DNA of 64,000 nt from Methanospirillum lacunae. Its GTDB lineage: Archaea > Halobacteriota > Methanomicrobia > Methanomicrobiales > Methanospirillaceae. The notes beneath the pieces were generated by a model that did no database searches, was not told where the DNA came from, and was given only the letters and a program-made list of their open reading frames with translations. Each line of letters begins with the position of its first letter. The stretch's first letter is position 1. Location of the stretch: NCBI RefSeq assembly GCF_046195335.1, contig NZ_CP176093.1, one strand, 5' to 3'. The position numbers were made by a program, and so were the translations under genes. Of this stretch, positions 44,864 through 53,318 are shown in pieces.

Positions 44864-45708
44864 ATACCATCCTGACAGCAATTGCATTTCTAATCCTCGC
44901 TCCCGTGATTGGTGTCCTTGTCACCGGAGTTGACCGAATCATCACAGCACGGATGCAGGGGCGGGTAGGACCACCTGTTCTTCAGCCATTCCTTGATATT
45001 GCCAAACTCTTTGAGAAAGAGAGAGTTGGAGTATGGCAGGCACCAGCAGTCCTCATATTCCTGCATCTTGCCTTTATGGTAGTTACCGGCTTGATATTCT
45101 TTGGCGGTGGTGATCTGCTGCTAGCGATATTTGCCCTGACATTATCTGAGGTATTCCTGGTTCTTGCTGCATACAGCACACGATCTCCATATGCTCATGT
45201 GGGTGCAGGGAGAGAACTTATCCAGTTGATTGCAGTTGAACCTGTTATCATTCTCACAGCAGTAGGATTCTATGAAGTAACCGGGAGTTTTGCAGCAAGC
45301 GATATCATGAACTTTTCAGGACTCCCTGTCATCCTTCTGCCTGGAATCTTCATCTCTGTAGTCTGTATCCTGACCTTCAAACTCAGAAAATCACCATTTG
45401 ACCTTTCCACCTCTCACCATGCACACCAGGAACTGGTTAAAGGGGTAATGACTGAGTTTTCAGGCTCAACACTCGGAATGGTTGAGATCGCCCACCTCTA
45501 TGAAATAGTCATCCTACTCGGGCTCGTTTATCTCTTCTTTGTAGGAAATCCAATACTCGGAGTTCTGGCAATTATTATCGTTTACTTCCTTGAGATGCTT
45601 GCAGACAACAGCACATCACGTGTAAAATGGCTCCCGGCCCTCAGGGGTGCCTGGATTATTACCCTGATTCTAGGGGGAGGAAACATCATCGCCCTTTCAC
45701 TGCTCTGA
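44860..45708 (+). CDS. echB: Ech hydrogenase membrane subunit B (NuoH-like)
   Basis: A 282-residue membrane subunit with eight helices. It shows the NuoH-type loop ARMQGRVGPPVLQPFLDIAKLF and a GAGRELIQLIAVEPV segment with conserved Glu, followed by KSPFDLSTSHHAHQEL. It connects the hydrogenase module to the antiporter subunit and lies at the ferredoxin-side quinone-like cavity. It overlaps echA by ATGA and precedes echC by 12 bases. Confidence 0.95.
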   Translation: MNTILTAIAFLILAPVIGVLVTGVDRIITARMQGRVGPPVLQPFLDIAKLFEKERVGVWQAPAVLIFLHLAFMVVTGLIFFGGGDLLLAIFALTLSEVFLVLAAYSTRSPYAHVGAGRELIQLIAVEPVIILTAVGFYEVTGSFAASDIMNFSGLPVILLPGIFISVVCILTFKLRKSPFDLSTSHHAHQELVKGVMTEFSGSTLGMVEIAHLYEIVILLGLVYLFFVGNPILGVLAIIIVYFLEMLADNSTSRVKWLPALRGAWIITLILGGGNIIALSLL

Positions 45709-45720
45709 TGGAGAAAAAAT

Positions 45721-46164
45721 ATGGCATACTTATCAAAATCACCCTGGATACTCCATTACGATGCCTCCAGTTGTAATGGGTGCGATATCGAGATTCTTGC
45801 CTGCCTGACCCCGCGGTACGATGTGGAGAGATTTGGGATAATCAATACTGGAAATCCCAAACATGCAGATATCCTCGTCATTACCGGTGGCGTTAATGAG
45901 CAGAACAGGTCAGTAATCCAGAACCTCTATGACCAGATGCCACACCCAAAGGTCGTTGTAGGTGTTGGAATTTGTGCCTGTACAGGCGGAATCTTCAAAG
46001 AGTGTTACAATATCGCAGGCGGAGTAGGAGAGATTCTTCCAGTTGATGTCTGGGTTCCCGGATGTGCAGCACGACCTGAACAGATCATCGATGGAATAGT
46101 CAAGGCTCTTGGAATTCTTGAACAAAAACGAGCAGATATGAGCCGAGCGGAGGCTGGGGCATGA
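45721..46164 (+). CDS. echC: Ech hydrogenase small subunit C (NuoB-like)
   Basis: A 147-residue iron-sulfur subunit that binds the proximal [4Fe-4S] cluster. Visible ligands are the Cys pair in SSCNGCDIE, the Cys in GICACTGG and the Cys in VPGCAARPEQ, which fit NuoB/small-subunit spacing. It passes electrons between the NiFe subunit and EchF. It overlaps echD by 4 bases (ATGA). No signal peptide is present, as expected for a cytoplasm-facing complex. Confidence 0.96.
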   Translation: MAYLSKSPWILHYDASSCNGCDIEILACLTPRYDVERFGIINTGNPKHADILVITGGVNEQNRSVIQNLYDQMPHPKVVVGVGICACTGGIFKECYNIAGGVGEILPVDVWVPGCAARPEQIIDGIVKALGILEQKRADMSRAEAGA

Positions 46165-46547
46165 GAAAGGAAGGACAAGAGACGATTGAAGTAACCCTTC
46201 AGACACTTGCATCTGAAGTGCAAAAACAGAAAGATATCGGCTCCCGGCTGGTTCAGATCTGTTGTGCACGGATTGGAGATGATTTTGAACTCCATTACTC
46301 ATTTGAACATGTAGATCAGGATCAGAAGTTCAAATTCGTAGACCTGAAACTGATAACTGATGCAGGTTCTCCAATTAACAGCATTACCGGGATATACTTT
46401 GCGGCATTCGGATATGAGAATGAGATCTCTGATCTTTACGGACTGAAAATACAAGGAAATCTCCTTGACTTCAAAGGGACTTTTATCACGACATCAATTC
46501 CTTATCCATTCGGAAAACCTACTGTCGCCAAAAAGGAGGGAGCCTGA
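46161..46547 (+). CDS. echD: Ech hydrogenase subunit D (NuoC-like)
   Basis: A 128-residue subunit without cofactor motifs. The segment LVQICCARIGDDFELHYSFEH and the later FAAFGYENEISDLYGLKI follow the NuoC/EchD pattern; the latter E-x-E-(I/V)-x-D-x-(Y/F)-G is the most conserved. It supports the large subunit structurally. The gene lies between echC and echE with overlaps of 4 and 1 base, so translation is coupled. Confidence 0.93.
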   Translation: MRKEGQETIEVTLQTLASEVQKQKDIGSRLVQICCARIGDDFELHYSFEHVDQDQKFKFVDLKLITDAGSPINSITGIYFAAFGYENEISDLYGLKIQGNLLDFKGTFITTSIPYPFGKPTVAKKEGA

Positions 46548-47626
46548 TGGGTAGACAGGTTGTTGTTCCATTCGGACCTCAGCATCCGGTCCTGCCTGAA
46601 CCGATCCATTTAGATCTGGTGCTTGAGGATGAGAAGGTCGTTGAGGCTATTCCGCGAATCGGATATGTCCACCGTGGTCTTGAGAAACTCGTTGAAAAGC
46701 GGGATTATAAAGATTACATCTTCATAGCAGAGCGTATCTGTGGAATCTGTAGTTTTATCCATAGTGTCGGGTACAGTCAGGGTATTGAAGCTCTTATGGA
46801 AATAGAGGTGCCAGCCCGGGCAGAATATCTGAGAACGATCTGGTCTGAGTACTCACGTCTGCACAGTCATCTTCTCTGGCTTGGATGTTTCGCAGACAGT
46901 ATGGGATTTGAAAATCTCTTCATGCAGTCATGGCGAATCAGGGAAAGTGTGCTTGATGTGCTTGAGGAGACAACTGGCGGAAGAGTCATCCAGGGAAGTT
47001 GCAAAGTCGGTGGTGTGAGAAAAGATATCGCAGCACCTCAGCTTACACAGATGAAAGCAGGTCTTGATATTCTGCAGTCAGAGGTTGATGACCTTGTGGC
47101 AGTCTTCACTGATGAGCCGACAATCAAGAGTAGAACAGTCGGAGTCGGTCATCTCTCAAAGAAAGATGCATGGGAACTCGGGGCAGTAGGACCAATGACC
47201 CGGGGATCCGGGATTAAGAGTGACATGCGGATGCTTGGATATGGTGCATACGAGTATCTTGATTTCAAACCGGTAACGCACGACGATGGAGATTGTTATG
47301 CCAGGTGTCTTGTCAGGGCAGAGGAGATGTCAGTCTCAATTGATCTGATCAGGCAGGCCATCGATGCAATTCCTGAAGGAGAGATCGAGGTCAAAGTGAA
47401 AGGCAACCCTGACGGTGAATACTTCTCACGAGTCGAACAGCCACGGGGCGAAGTGCTCCATTTTGTAAAAGGTGGTGGAAAGAAAAATCTTCTCAGGCAC
47501 CGTGTCCGGACTCCAACAATGGCAAATGTTCCTGCCCTGGTTAAGACGCTTGCCGGCTGTCAAATGGCTGATGTTCCGGTAATTGTGCTCTCAATTGATC
47601 CCTGCATTGGTTGTATGGAGCGGTAA
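46547..47626 (+). CDS. echE: Ech hydrogenase large subunit E, [NiFe] (NuoD-like)
   Basis: A 359-residue catalytic subunit. The N-terminal Ni ligands are in ERICGICSFIHS (~62) and the C-terminal ligands in DPCIGCMER at the very end, so both CxxC motifs of a [NiFe] site are present. As is normal for Ech there is no long C-terminal propeptide after the ligands (the end is -MER). H2 is oxidised or formed here with ferredoxin as partner. It is followed by echF two bases later. Confidence 0.97.
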   Translation: MGRQVVVPFGPQHPVLPEPIHLDLVLEDEKVVEAIPRIGYVHRGLEKLVEKRDYKDYIFIAERICGICSFIHSVGYSQGIEALMEIEVPARAEYLRTIWSEYSRLHSHLLWLGCFADSMGFENLFMQSWRIRESVLDVLEETTGGRVIQGSCKVGGVRKDIAAPQLTQMKAGLDILQSEVDDLVAVFTDEPTIKSRTVGVGHLSKKDAWELGAVGPMTRGSGIKSDMRMLGYGAYEYLDFKPVTHDDGDCYARCLVRAEEMSVSIDLIRQAIDAIPEGEIEVKVKGNPDGEYFSRVEQPRGEVLHFVKGGGKKNLLRHRVRTPTMANVPALVKTLAGCQMADVPVIVLSIDPCIGCMER

Positions 47627-47627
47627 T

Positions 47628-48002
47628 ATGAGTGCCTTTACGATTACAAAGATGATTGCAAAATCCCTGATAAGGGGACCGGACACCCGCAGGTACCCTG
47701 CTGTGCCTGCAAAAAAGACTCCACAAACCCGGGGACACCTTGTTGTTGAGATTGAAAAGTGCATTTTCTGCGGGTTATGTAGTATGCACTGTCCTGCCGA
47801 TGCAATCATAGTAACGAAGGCAGAGAGGACGTGGCATATAGACCGGTTCAGGTGTATCGTCTGCGGAGGGTGTGTTGAATACTGTCCAAAAGACTGTCTG
47901 CATCTTCTGCCAGAGTATCTTCCCCCTCAGGAAAAACAACAGGGCGAGACATATACCGGACCTGAACCTGTTGGTGCACAAGAGGCAGCACCGGCATCAT
48001 AA
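47628..48002 (+). CDS. echF: Ech hydrogenase ferredoxin-type subunit F
   Basis: A 124-residue subunit with two [4Fe-4S] motifs, CIFCGLCSMHCP and CIVCGGCVEYCP (~44-90), that receives electrons from ferredoxin. ATG 47628 is chosen since the frame upstream overlaps the end of echE and the family begins near here. The C-terminus is a Pro/Glu/Ala-rich tail of about 25 residues. A T-run follows the stop. Confidence 0.95.
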   Translation: MSAFTITKMIAKSLIRGPDTRRYPAVPAKKTPQTRGHLVVEIEKCIFCGLCSMHCPADAIIVTKAERTWHIDRFRCIVCGGCVEYCPKDCLHLLPEYLPPQEKQQGETYTGPEPVGAQEAAPAS

Positions 48003-48008
48003 AAGAAC

Positions 48009-48015
48009 TTTTTTT
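48009..48015 (+). terminator. Oligo-T terminator of the ech operon
   Basis: Seven T residues begin 7 bases after the echF stop, typical for archaea. Confidence 0.5.
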
Positions 48016-48032
48016 AAAAAGGAGGAGGGCGT

Positions 48033-48173
48033 TTAGATGATCCAGCCGGCATGATATGCAACCGCTCCTGCAAGTAGGATCATAGCCGGTACAACAACAT
48101 GGATAGTAAACGCAGTAATCTGAAGGCTCTGCAGGAATGCAGCGCCCATTGGTGCAGTGGTTTTTATCTGCAT
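48033..48173 (-). CDS. 46-residue small membrane protein
   Basis: An open frame of 46 codons starts MQIKTTAP, continues with a polar helix (LQSLQITAF) and one membrane helix (VVVPAMILLAGAVAYHAG), and ends WII. The codon usage looks ordinary and the chain is strongly hydrophobic. It is convergent with echF, with stop codons 31 bases apart. I see no strong ribosome-binding site. I do not recognise a family; it could be a small subunit or regulator of a membrane complex. Confidence 0.5.
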   Translation of the reverse strand: MQIKTTAPMGAAFLQSLQITAFTIHVVVPAMILLAGAVAYHAGWII

Positions 48174-48380
48174 GTCTAGTATGTTTTACATGCCCCGTTA
48201 AGGGGCTTCTTCTCATTCTCTGATGTACGAGCATCCGGTAATAAGAAACCTTTTCTTAACCCTATCTTGGTTGAAATGAGATTGAATAAGTGCGGATGAA
48301 ATCAACCTTTTGAAATATCATGCAACAAAAAATGATCTAGAACGGATTATCTACACTCACAAATTCCAAAATATCCAAGA

Positions 48381-49355
48381 ATGATGTCTATCTGCACACT
48401 TTATAACGAATCTTGTATTACCGGTGCCAGAAAGCACCTTGAAGAGAATTCAGTTGATCTTATCATTACCGATCCACCGTATGGCATCAAGGGAGATACT
48501 CTCCATAAGCATTACAACAGGAATGAGAGCTGTGTTGTTGATGGATATGTTGAGATCCCAGAAGAGGAGTACGGGCAGTTCTCAATTGAGTGGATAAAAG
48601 AGGCTGAACGGATTTTAAAACCAGGTAGTTCGATTTATATTGTATCAGGATATTCGAACCTTTACCATATCCTTCATGCACTCAGGCACACCTCGCTAAT
48701 CGAGATCAATCACATCGTCTGGAAATACAACTTTGGAGTCTGGACAAGTCGCAAGTACATCTCATCCCATTACCACATCCTTTTTTATGAAAAACCTGGT
48801 GGAAGGCGGACATTCAACCTTGAATCCAGATTCGGGGCAGAGGAGAAATCTTTAGAAGGGGGTTCATTAAATTACCAGGACAGAGAGGATGTATGGGTAA
48901 TAAATCGCGAGTACAAACCCGGGCAGATTAAAAACAAGAATGAACTCCCGGTGCAGCTTCTGACAAAGATGATCCTGTATTCCAGCAATGAGGGAGATCT
49001 GGTATGTGATCTCTTTTTAGGAGGCGGCTCAACGGCACGGACAGCAGTTGGGCTGAATAGAAGGGCAGTCGGATTTGAAATATCTCCTTCAATCTATTCT
49101 GTGAGGGTTCCTGAACTAATGAATCTAACCCCTGGATTTCTCCTCAATGAACAACGGATTCCTGAATGCTCTGCTCCAAAAAGGCAGAGGGAGAGGTGGA
49201 CATCTGAATCGCGATCTGATCTTCTGCAGAGGTACAAGGATCTTAAAGGAGAAGGTCTGAAGAAAGGGGAGATTGTTGAGAGATTGATGGAAGATCTTGG
49301 CCGGGGGAAATGGGCAATCATCAAGGCACTCAAGGCATTAGAACAGGATATTTGA
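48381..49355 (+). CDS. DNA methyltransferase (N6-adenine or N4-cytosine, DPPY type)
   Basis: A 324-residue enzyme of the beta (permuted) class. The catalytic motif IV DPPYG is at residues 31-35 and the SAM motif I DLFLGGGST at ~211, with GFEIS for motif II. The C-terminal ~65 residues form a helical domain with a helix-turn-helix-like pattern (KKGEIVERLMEDLGRGKWAIIKAL), perhaps for DNA contact. No restriction endonuclease gene lies nearby, so it is an orphan methylase. A second ATG one codon later is equally possible. Confidence 0.93.
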   Translation: MMSICTLYNESCITGARKHLEENSVDLIITDPPYGIKGDTLHKHYNRNESCVVDGYVEIPEEEYGQFSIEWIKEAERILKPGSSIYIVSGYSNLYHILHALRHTSLIEINHIVWKYNFGVWTSRKYISSHYHILFYEKPGGRRTFNLESRFGAEEKSLEGGSLNYQDREDVWVINREYKPGQIKNKNELPVQLLTKMILYSSNEGDLVCDLFLGGGSTARTAVGLNRRAVGFEISPSIYSVRVPELMNLTPGFLLNEQRIPECSAPKRQRERWTSESRSDLLQRYKDLKGEGLKKGEIVERLMEDLGRGKWAIIKALKALEQDI

Positions 49356-49452
49356 ACACTGAATCCTTTAGTCATTCAGTAATAATGATGTAAACTGATG
49401 ATCCCAACTATTATCGTGTGAAAAAACACACAGACAACAGAGGGTAATGGAA

Positions 49453-49620
49453 ATGTCTACTACTGCGTTTATTGCAGATCCGATTCTCAACCAATACCTC
49501 CATGTTCCCCTGGAGAATTCTTTGATTCTCATCCTGGGAGGTTTGATAATTAATGGAATTATTCTCCTGTATATCCTGAGATCGGTAAACCGGTCAAATA
49601 CCCACGATCATACATTCTGA
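49453..49620 (+). CDS. 55-residue small membrane protein
   Basis: An open frame of 55 codons begins MSTTAFIADPIL and has one strong membrane helix (LILILGGLIINGIILLYIL) followed by RSVNRS and a His-containing tail (THDHTF). An in-frame ATG two codons earlier (49447) exists, but GAGGG is best spaced for 49453. It follows the methylase by 97 bases on the same strand. The orientation is probably N-out, C-in by charge. I do not recognise it. Confidence 0.5.
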   Translation: MSTTAFIADPILNQYLHVPLENSLILILGGLIINGIILLYILRSVNRSNTHDHTF

Positions 49621-49674
49621 TCAGAAAGAAATAGTTATTTTAGATTCCTCGGACTCTCCTTGTACATTTAGCAT

Positions 49675-49697
49675 AGCCTAACTGTTTTTATTAGGCT
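49675..49697 (+). terminator. Hairpin after the 55-residue membrane protein gene
   Basis: AGCCTAA and TTAGGCT form a perfect 7-bp stem with a 9-base loop that contains five T residues, 55 bases after the stop. Confidence 0.4.
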
Positions 49698-49831
49698 GGT
49701 AAAATAATTCATTTCTTTAATTATTTTTGATATTACCTAAATTAATGGCTGAAATGATTTATAAATAAATTCTAACTACCAAACTTTTAATACAAATATT
49801 TCGTAGGAATATTATTCAGTTTCTCTGGGTG

Positions 49832-50685
49832 ATGAGTGTGGGAAAAAGTTTATATTTTTAATCGGACTGCTTTTTATACCATGCATAATTTCAGTTTCAT
49901 TTGCTGAAACTGCTGTCAATAAAACGAGTATTGTAAAGTCAGTCGCCGGAAGTGCTGATAACATAAGTGCGGCCTCAGGAATTACAAAAAACAACCAGAT
50001 GCAGATGGGTTATGTCTGTAATCAGCCATATGCAATATGTGATACTACTATCTGTGTTCCTGATAAGAATGATCCAACAAAGATGCGGTGTTCCTGCTCT
50101 GTTGAGAACGGGAGTTCCATTGGTGGGGCCTGCTCTACGTGGGAACCGGTTGGTATCTACATGAATGGAGATGGAGAATGGATGATCAAGGCAGGATACT
50201 CAGTCGGTCAGGTCACTTCAACGTTCTCCTTTGCCCATGCAGCACCAGTTCAGGGTAATGAGATTGATCCAAATACTACCCCTTCAGACTACCAGGGCGA
50301 TGTGTATATGAAATCCTGCTCCAATGCAAGTGGAAACGGAGTATTTGCAGACAGCTGGAATGCACCATGCACCGTTCTCCCACAGGATATTAATGTTGAT
50401 ATCAATACTGACAGACCTGCATCTCCATATGCTGTCTGTGATTGTGGCCTTGTGCTGAACAATTCAGAATGGTATGTCGCGGTCCATGGCGCTGATAAGT
50501 GTGATAACGAATCCTATTGTAAGGATTATATCATCTCTGCAGGTCAGAAGCACTCTACAGACCTTGAAATACAGAAACTTGGAAATTATCTTGCAGATAA
50601 TCCGGGAGTAGACCCATCGCAGCCTTACAAGATAGAGTACTGTAATAACTGCACTGACTGTACATCAAACAAAAGTGTCTCGTGA
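49832..50685 (+). CDS. Cys-rich secreted protein with an apparent frameshift in the signal region
   Basis: From 49843 on, one frame encodes a basic start, a signal helix (FIFLIGLLFIPCIISVSFAE) and a Thr/Ser-rich then Cys-rich domain to 50685. That frame has no usual start codon. The only good starts, ATG 49832 and GTG 49838 behind GGGTGAT, lie one frame off, and the switch needs one more A in the five-A run at 49843-49847. A single-base deletion or sequencing error is likely. The mature part (from about 49970) has 18 or so cysteines in pairs such as CDTTIC, CSCS and CNNCTDC, suggesting disulfides outside the cell. I do not know the family; a start at ATG 49999 would lose the signal. Confidence 0.6.
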
Positions 50686-50794
50686 TCCTGATTACAGGTA
50701 AACTCACCTTTCTTTTTTTCAGTAATTTTATTCAAATTCAAGAGTTATTTTACAGTATTCATCCACTTTAGTGAATACTACCGGAGACCTCAGT

Positions 50795-51357
50795 TTGACT
50801 AAACCGCTGAACAATCTTAGTCCTCAGGAACTTGGGCGACTGTTTCCTATCATTCTGACTGAATGCAACTCGGTATGGCCTTCGCGGTATGTGACTGAGA
50901 AAGAGATTATCTCAAAGCAGTTGGGGAGAACAATATTGTCAGGATATCGCATTACGGAAGTACATCTATTCCCGGGATCATAGCAAAGCCTACGATTGAT
51001 ATTCTGCTTGAGGTTATCGATGGGATATACAAGGAAACCCTGATAACTTCGTTGATGGGTATCGGGTATCTTTACGATCCCCAACCTCGCAATCCTGCTC
51101 CCCACATGATGTTTACGAAAGGATACACCCCGGAGGGATTTTCAGGACAGGCATTTCATGTCCATATCAGATACAGCGGAGATTGGGATGAATTGTACTT
51201 CAGAGATTACCTGATTCAGCATCCAGAGGTTGCAGCCCGGTATAGTACCCTGAAACTTGAACTCCAGGAGAGAGATCGGTTTGATCGGGAGCCATACACC
51301 AGAGGAAAAACTGAGTTTATCTCTACGATCACTAGAATTGCGAAAAAAACTTCGTAA
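50795..51357 (+). pseudogene. GrpB/UPF0157-family protein gene with a frameshift
   Basis: The first 44 or so codons (TTG 50795 after GGAG) encode LTKPLNNLSPQELGRLFPI and SRYVTEKEIISKQLG. The reading then continues one frame off with RISHYGSTSIPGIIAKPTID and later HVHIRYSGDWDELYFRDYL. Both halves together are a typical GrpB (UPF0157) protein of about 187 residues, a nucleotidyltransferase-fold family of unclear function. The shift lies at the GGGG run at about 50923, where one extra G would restore the frame. It is either an inactive gene or a sequence error. Confidence 0.8.
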
Positions 51358-51383
51358 ATGAATCTGAAAAAAAGGGAGATAGA

Positions 51384-52493
51384 TTAAACCTCCACTAACC
51401 GGTATTCACGACTCCCAAGCCCCATCCGCTCACCATACCGGATCTGGTGCTCACCATCAACCTTTGCCCACAGCCCGGTGAACTTATGCTCACCCGGAGC
51501 ATGATGCTCATGCAGGCAGCTCTCTTTGATCCCTGGCTGTTGATTAATTAAATCGACGGCTGTAGCATCGATCGCAACTGGATCAGTTGAGGCAAGGAAC
51601 CCGATGTCAGGAACAATCGGTGCATCACTCCATGGAACACAGTCACAGTCAGGAGTCACCGACATCACAAAACTCAGGTAGATGATCTTGCCCTCCTTTC
51701 CTGCAACTGCCCCTGCTGCATACTCGACCATCCTCTCGATGAACTTTGGAACATCATCTTTCCAGTTGAAATCTATGGCATTTTCCGGGCAGACCTGCAG
51801 ACATGCAGAACAGCCATAGCAGATTGACTTCTCAACCCGGGCAACCTTGCCATTACACCTGATCGCATCGAACGGACACTGGGTTACACAGAATCCACAC
51901 CCGACACAGGATTGTGGATTGATATTCGCCTGCATCCCCTGGTGCTGATCTCTCTTTCCGAGCGGAGTTGCACAGCCCATCGCGAGGTTCTTGATAGCAC
52001 CTCCAAACCCGGAGAGGGCATGACCTTTGACATGAGAGAGAACGATCATCGCATCTGCATCAGCGATGTCACCGGCAATCTTCACTGATTCAAAGTGCTT
52101 ACCCTTCACTGCGACCATGCGGGTATTATTACCGGTCAGACCATCAGCGATTGTTACAGGAGAATCCACGACTGCATAACAGAATCCGTGCCTAATTGCA
52201 ACCTGCAGATGGTCAACAGCATTATGACGGGCCCCGATATACATGGTATTTGTATCAGTCAGGAAGGGTTTGCCTTTCAGCCCTTTTATCTCATCAACAA
52301 CCTGTCTCACAAAAACCGGTTTGATATAGGTATCATTTCCAAGCTCACCAAAGTGAAGTTTTACCGCAGTAAGATCACCCTCTTCAATTCGATCAGAAAG
52401 GCCGGCCGCTTTTAGAAGTTTGGTTATCTTGGTGAGATTATTTTCATCCGGACTCTTAATCCGCATTCGTGCAAGAAAGACATCGCTTACCAT
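51384..52493 (-). CDS. DUF362 protein with two [4Fe-4S] clusters
   Basis: A 369-residue protein. The DUF362 part (about 1-185, VKLHFGELGN...DTNTMYIGARHNAVDHL...LSHVKGH) surrounds a ferredoxin-like insertion at ~190-250 with CVGCGFCVTQCP and CYGCSACLQVCP. The C-terminal part contains DPVAIDATAVDLINQQPG. In archaea these are putative iron-sulfur oxidoreductases of unknown substrate. The start ATG 52493 lacks a strong ribosome-binding site. It is convergent with the GrpB remnant 26 bases away. A paralogue lies at 56890. Confidence 0.9.
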   Translation of the reverse strand: MVSDVFLARMRIKSPDENNLTKITKLLKAAGLSDRIEEGDLTAVKLHFGELGNDTYIKPVFVRQVVDEIKGLKGKPFLTDTNTMYIGARHNAVDHLQVAIRHGFCYAVVDSPVTIADGLTGNNTRMVAVKGKHFESVKIAGDIADADAMIVLSHVKGHALSGFGGAIKNLAMGCATPLGKRDQHQGMQANINPQSCVGCGFCVTQCPFDAIRCNGKVARVEKSICYGCSACLQVCPENAIDFNWKDDVPKFIERMVEYAAGAVAGKEGKIIYLSFVMSVTPDCDCVPWSDAPIVPDIGFLASTDPVAIDATAVDLINQQPGIKESCLHEHHAPGEHKFTGLWAKVDGEHQIRYGERMGLGSREYRLVEV

Positions 52494-52641
52494 GAACTCG
52501 CCTGTACGGAGATCAACGCAGTGATATAAGAACTATCCTGCTAAAGACAGATGGCACATAAATCTTCTTTTGCTTGGTAGCATGGAGAATGGTTCTCTTG
52601 TACTAAGAAATTTTATATGAGATCTAAATGGACTATGATTT

Positions 52642-53079
52642 ATGGTGACCATGGGAGCAATTGTCACCCGTAGATTGCGGGAAGGAAAAACCTATGAAGA
52701 TTTCAGAAAGAGATGGTTTCATACAACAGGATTTGCATCTGAAAACCGGATGTTCTCCCTGATCAATATTGAGGATCCTCGAGAGATAATTGTCATCGGA
52801 TTGACTGAAAGTTCCATGGAGGACCTTCTTGAAAAACTCAGAATAGATGTGAAAGAGCGACTCGAAAACCCACTTGATGAGGTGATTGAACCTGAAATAG
52901 GGAGAACATTCGGAGTGATGGTCTCTGAAGATGACTTCTCATCCGAAGGATCCATAGAATATTCAGACCCATCAATCAGAGGAAAAAAGACTGATGTCAG
53001 TGAGATACTAGGTAATATTCAGGATATCAGATCTACCTTTGCCAAAGCAGCCTTGGAACGCGATGAGGCTAAGAAATAA
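52642..53079 (+). CDS. Protein of unknown function, probably leaderless
   Basis: A 145-residue soluble protein. The start (GAIVTRRLREGKTYEDFRKRWFHT) and the strand VIGL suggest a ferredoxin-like alpha/beta barrel of the type seen in EthD/Dabb domains, but I cannot assign the family. The second half is acidic and helical with a disordered stretch. A TATA-like TTTATATG (52612-52619) ends 22 bases before the ATG, so the transcript probably starts at the ATG. Confidence 0.68.
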   Translation: MVTMGAIVTRRLREGKTYEDFRKRWFHTTGFASENRMFSLINIEDPREIIVIGLTESSMEDLLEKLRIDVKERLENPLDEVIEPEIGRTFGVMVSEDDFSSEGSIEYSDPSIRGKKTDVSEILGNIQDIRSTFAKAALERDEAKK

Positions 53080-53206
53080 CCCCGCCACAAACCAGCCCCG
53101 ATTCTAATAATGTAAGCCCCATATAGGTTTGTGACCTGCACAATGTGATCGAATATTTACTGTGAGTCTGATTCTACGCCTTATATTACCGAATAAATGA
53201 AAAAGT

Positions 53207-53226
53207 GTTCTGGAATAATCCAGAAC
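53207..53226. terminator. Perfect hairpin between convergent genes
   Basis: GTTCTGGA and TCCAGAAC form an 8-bp stem with a 4-base loop, centred between the stops of the convergent genes at 53079 and 53319. It could end both transcripts. Confidence 0.4.
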
Positions 53227-53318
53227 GATTGCTAACCAGAACGCAGTATTTGACCAATTGGACACAAGATTTAATCATTATATTCGGCTATTTCAAACCG
53301 TGATGATTGCAGAATAAA

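Noticed and set aside
49807..49842. Start of the Cys-rich protein at a non-standard codon in its own frame
   Set aside because: Only CTG-type codons exist between the upstream stop and the signal helix, while ATG/GTG with a good ribosome-binding site lie one frame off, so a frameshift is simpler.
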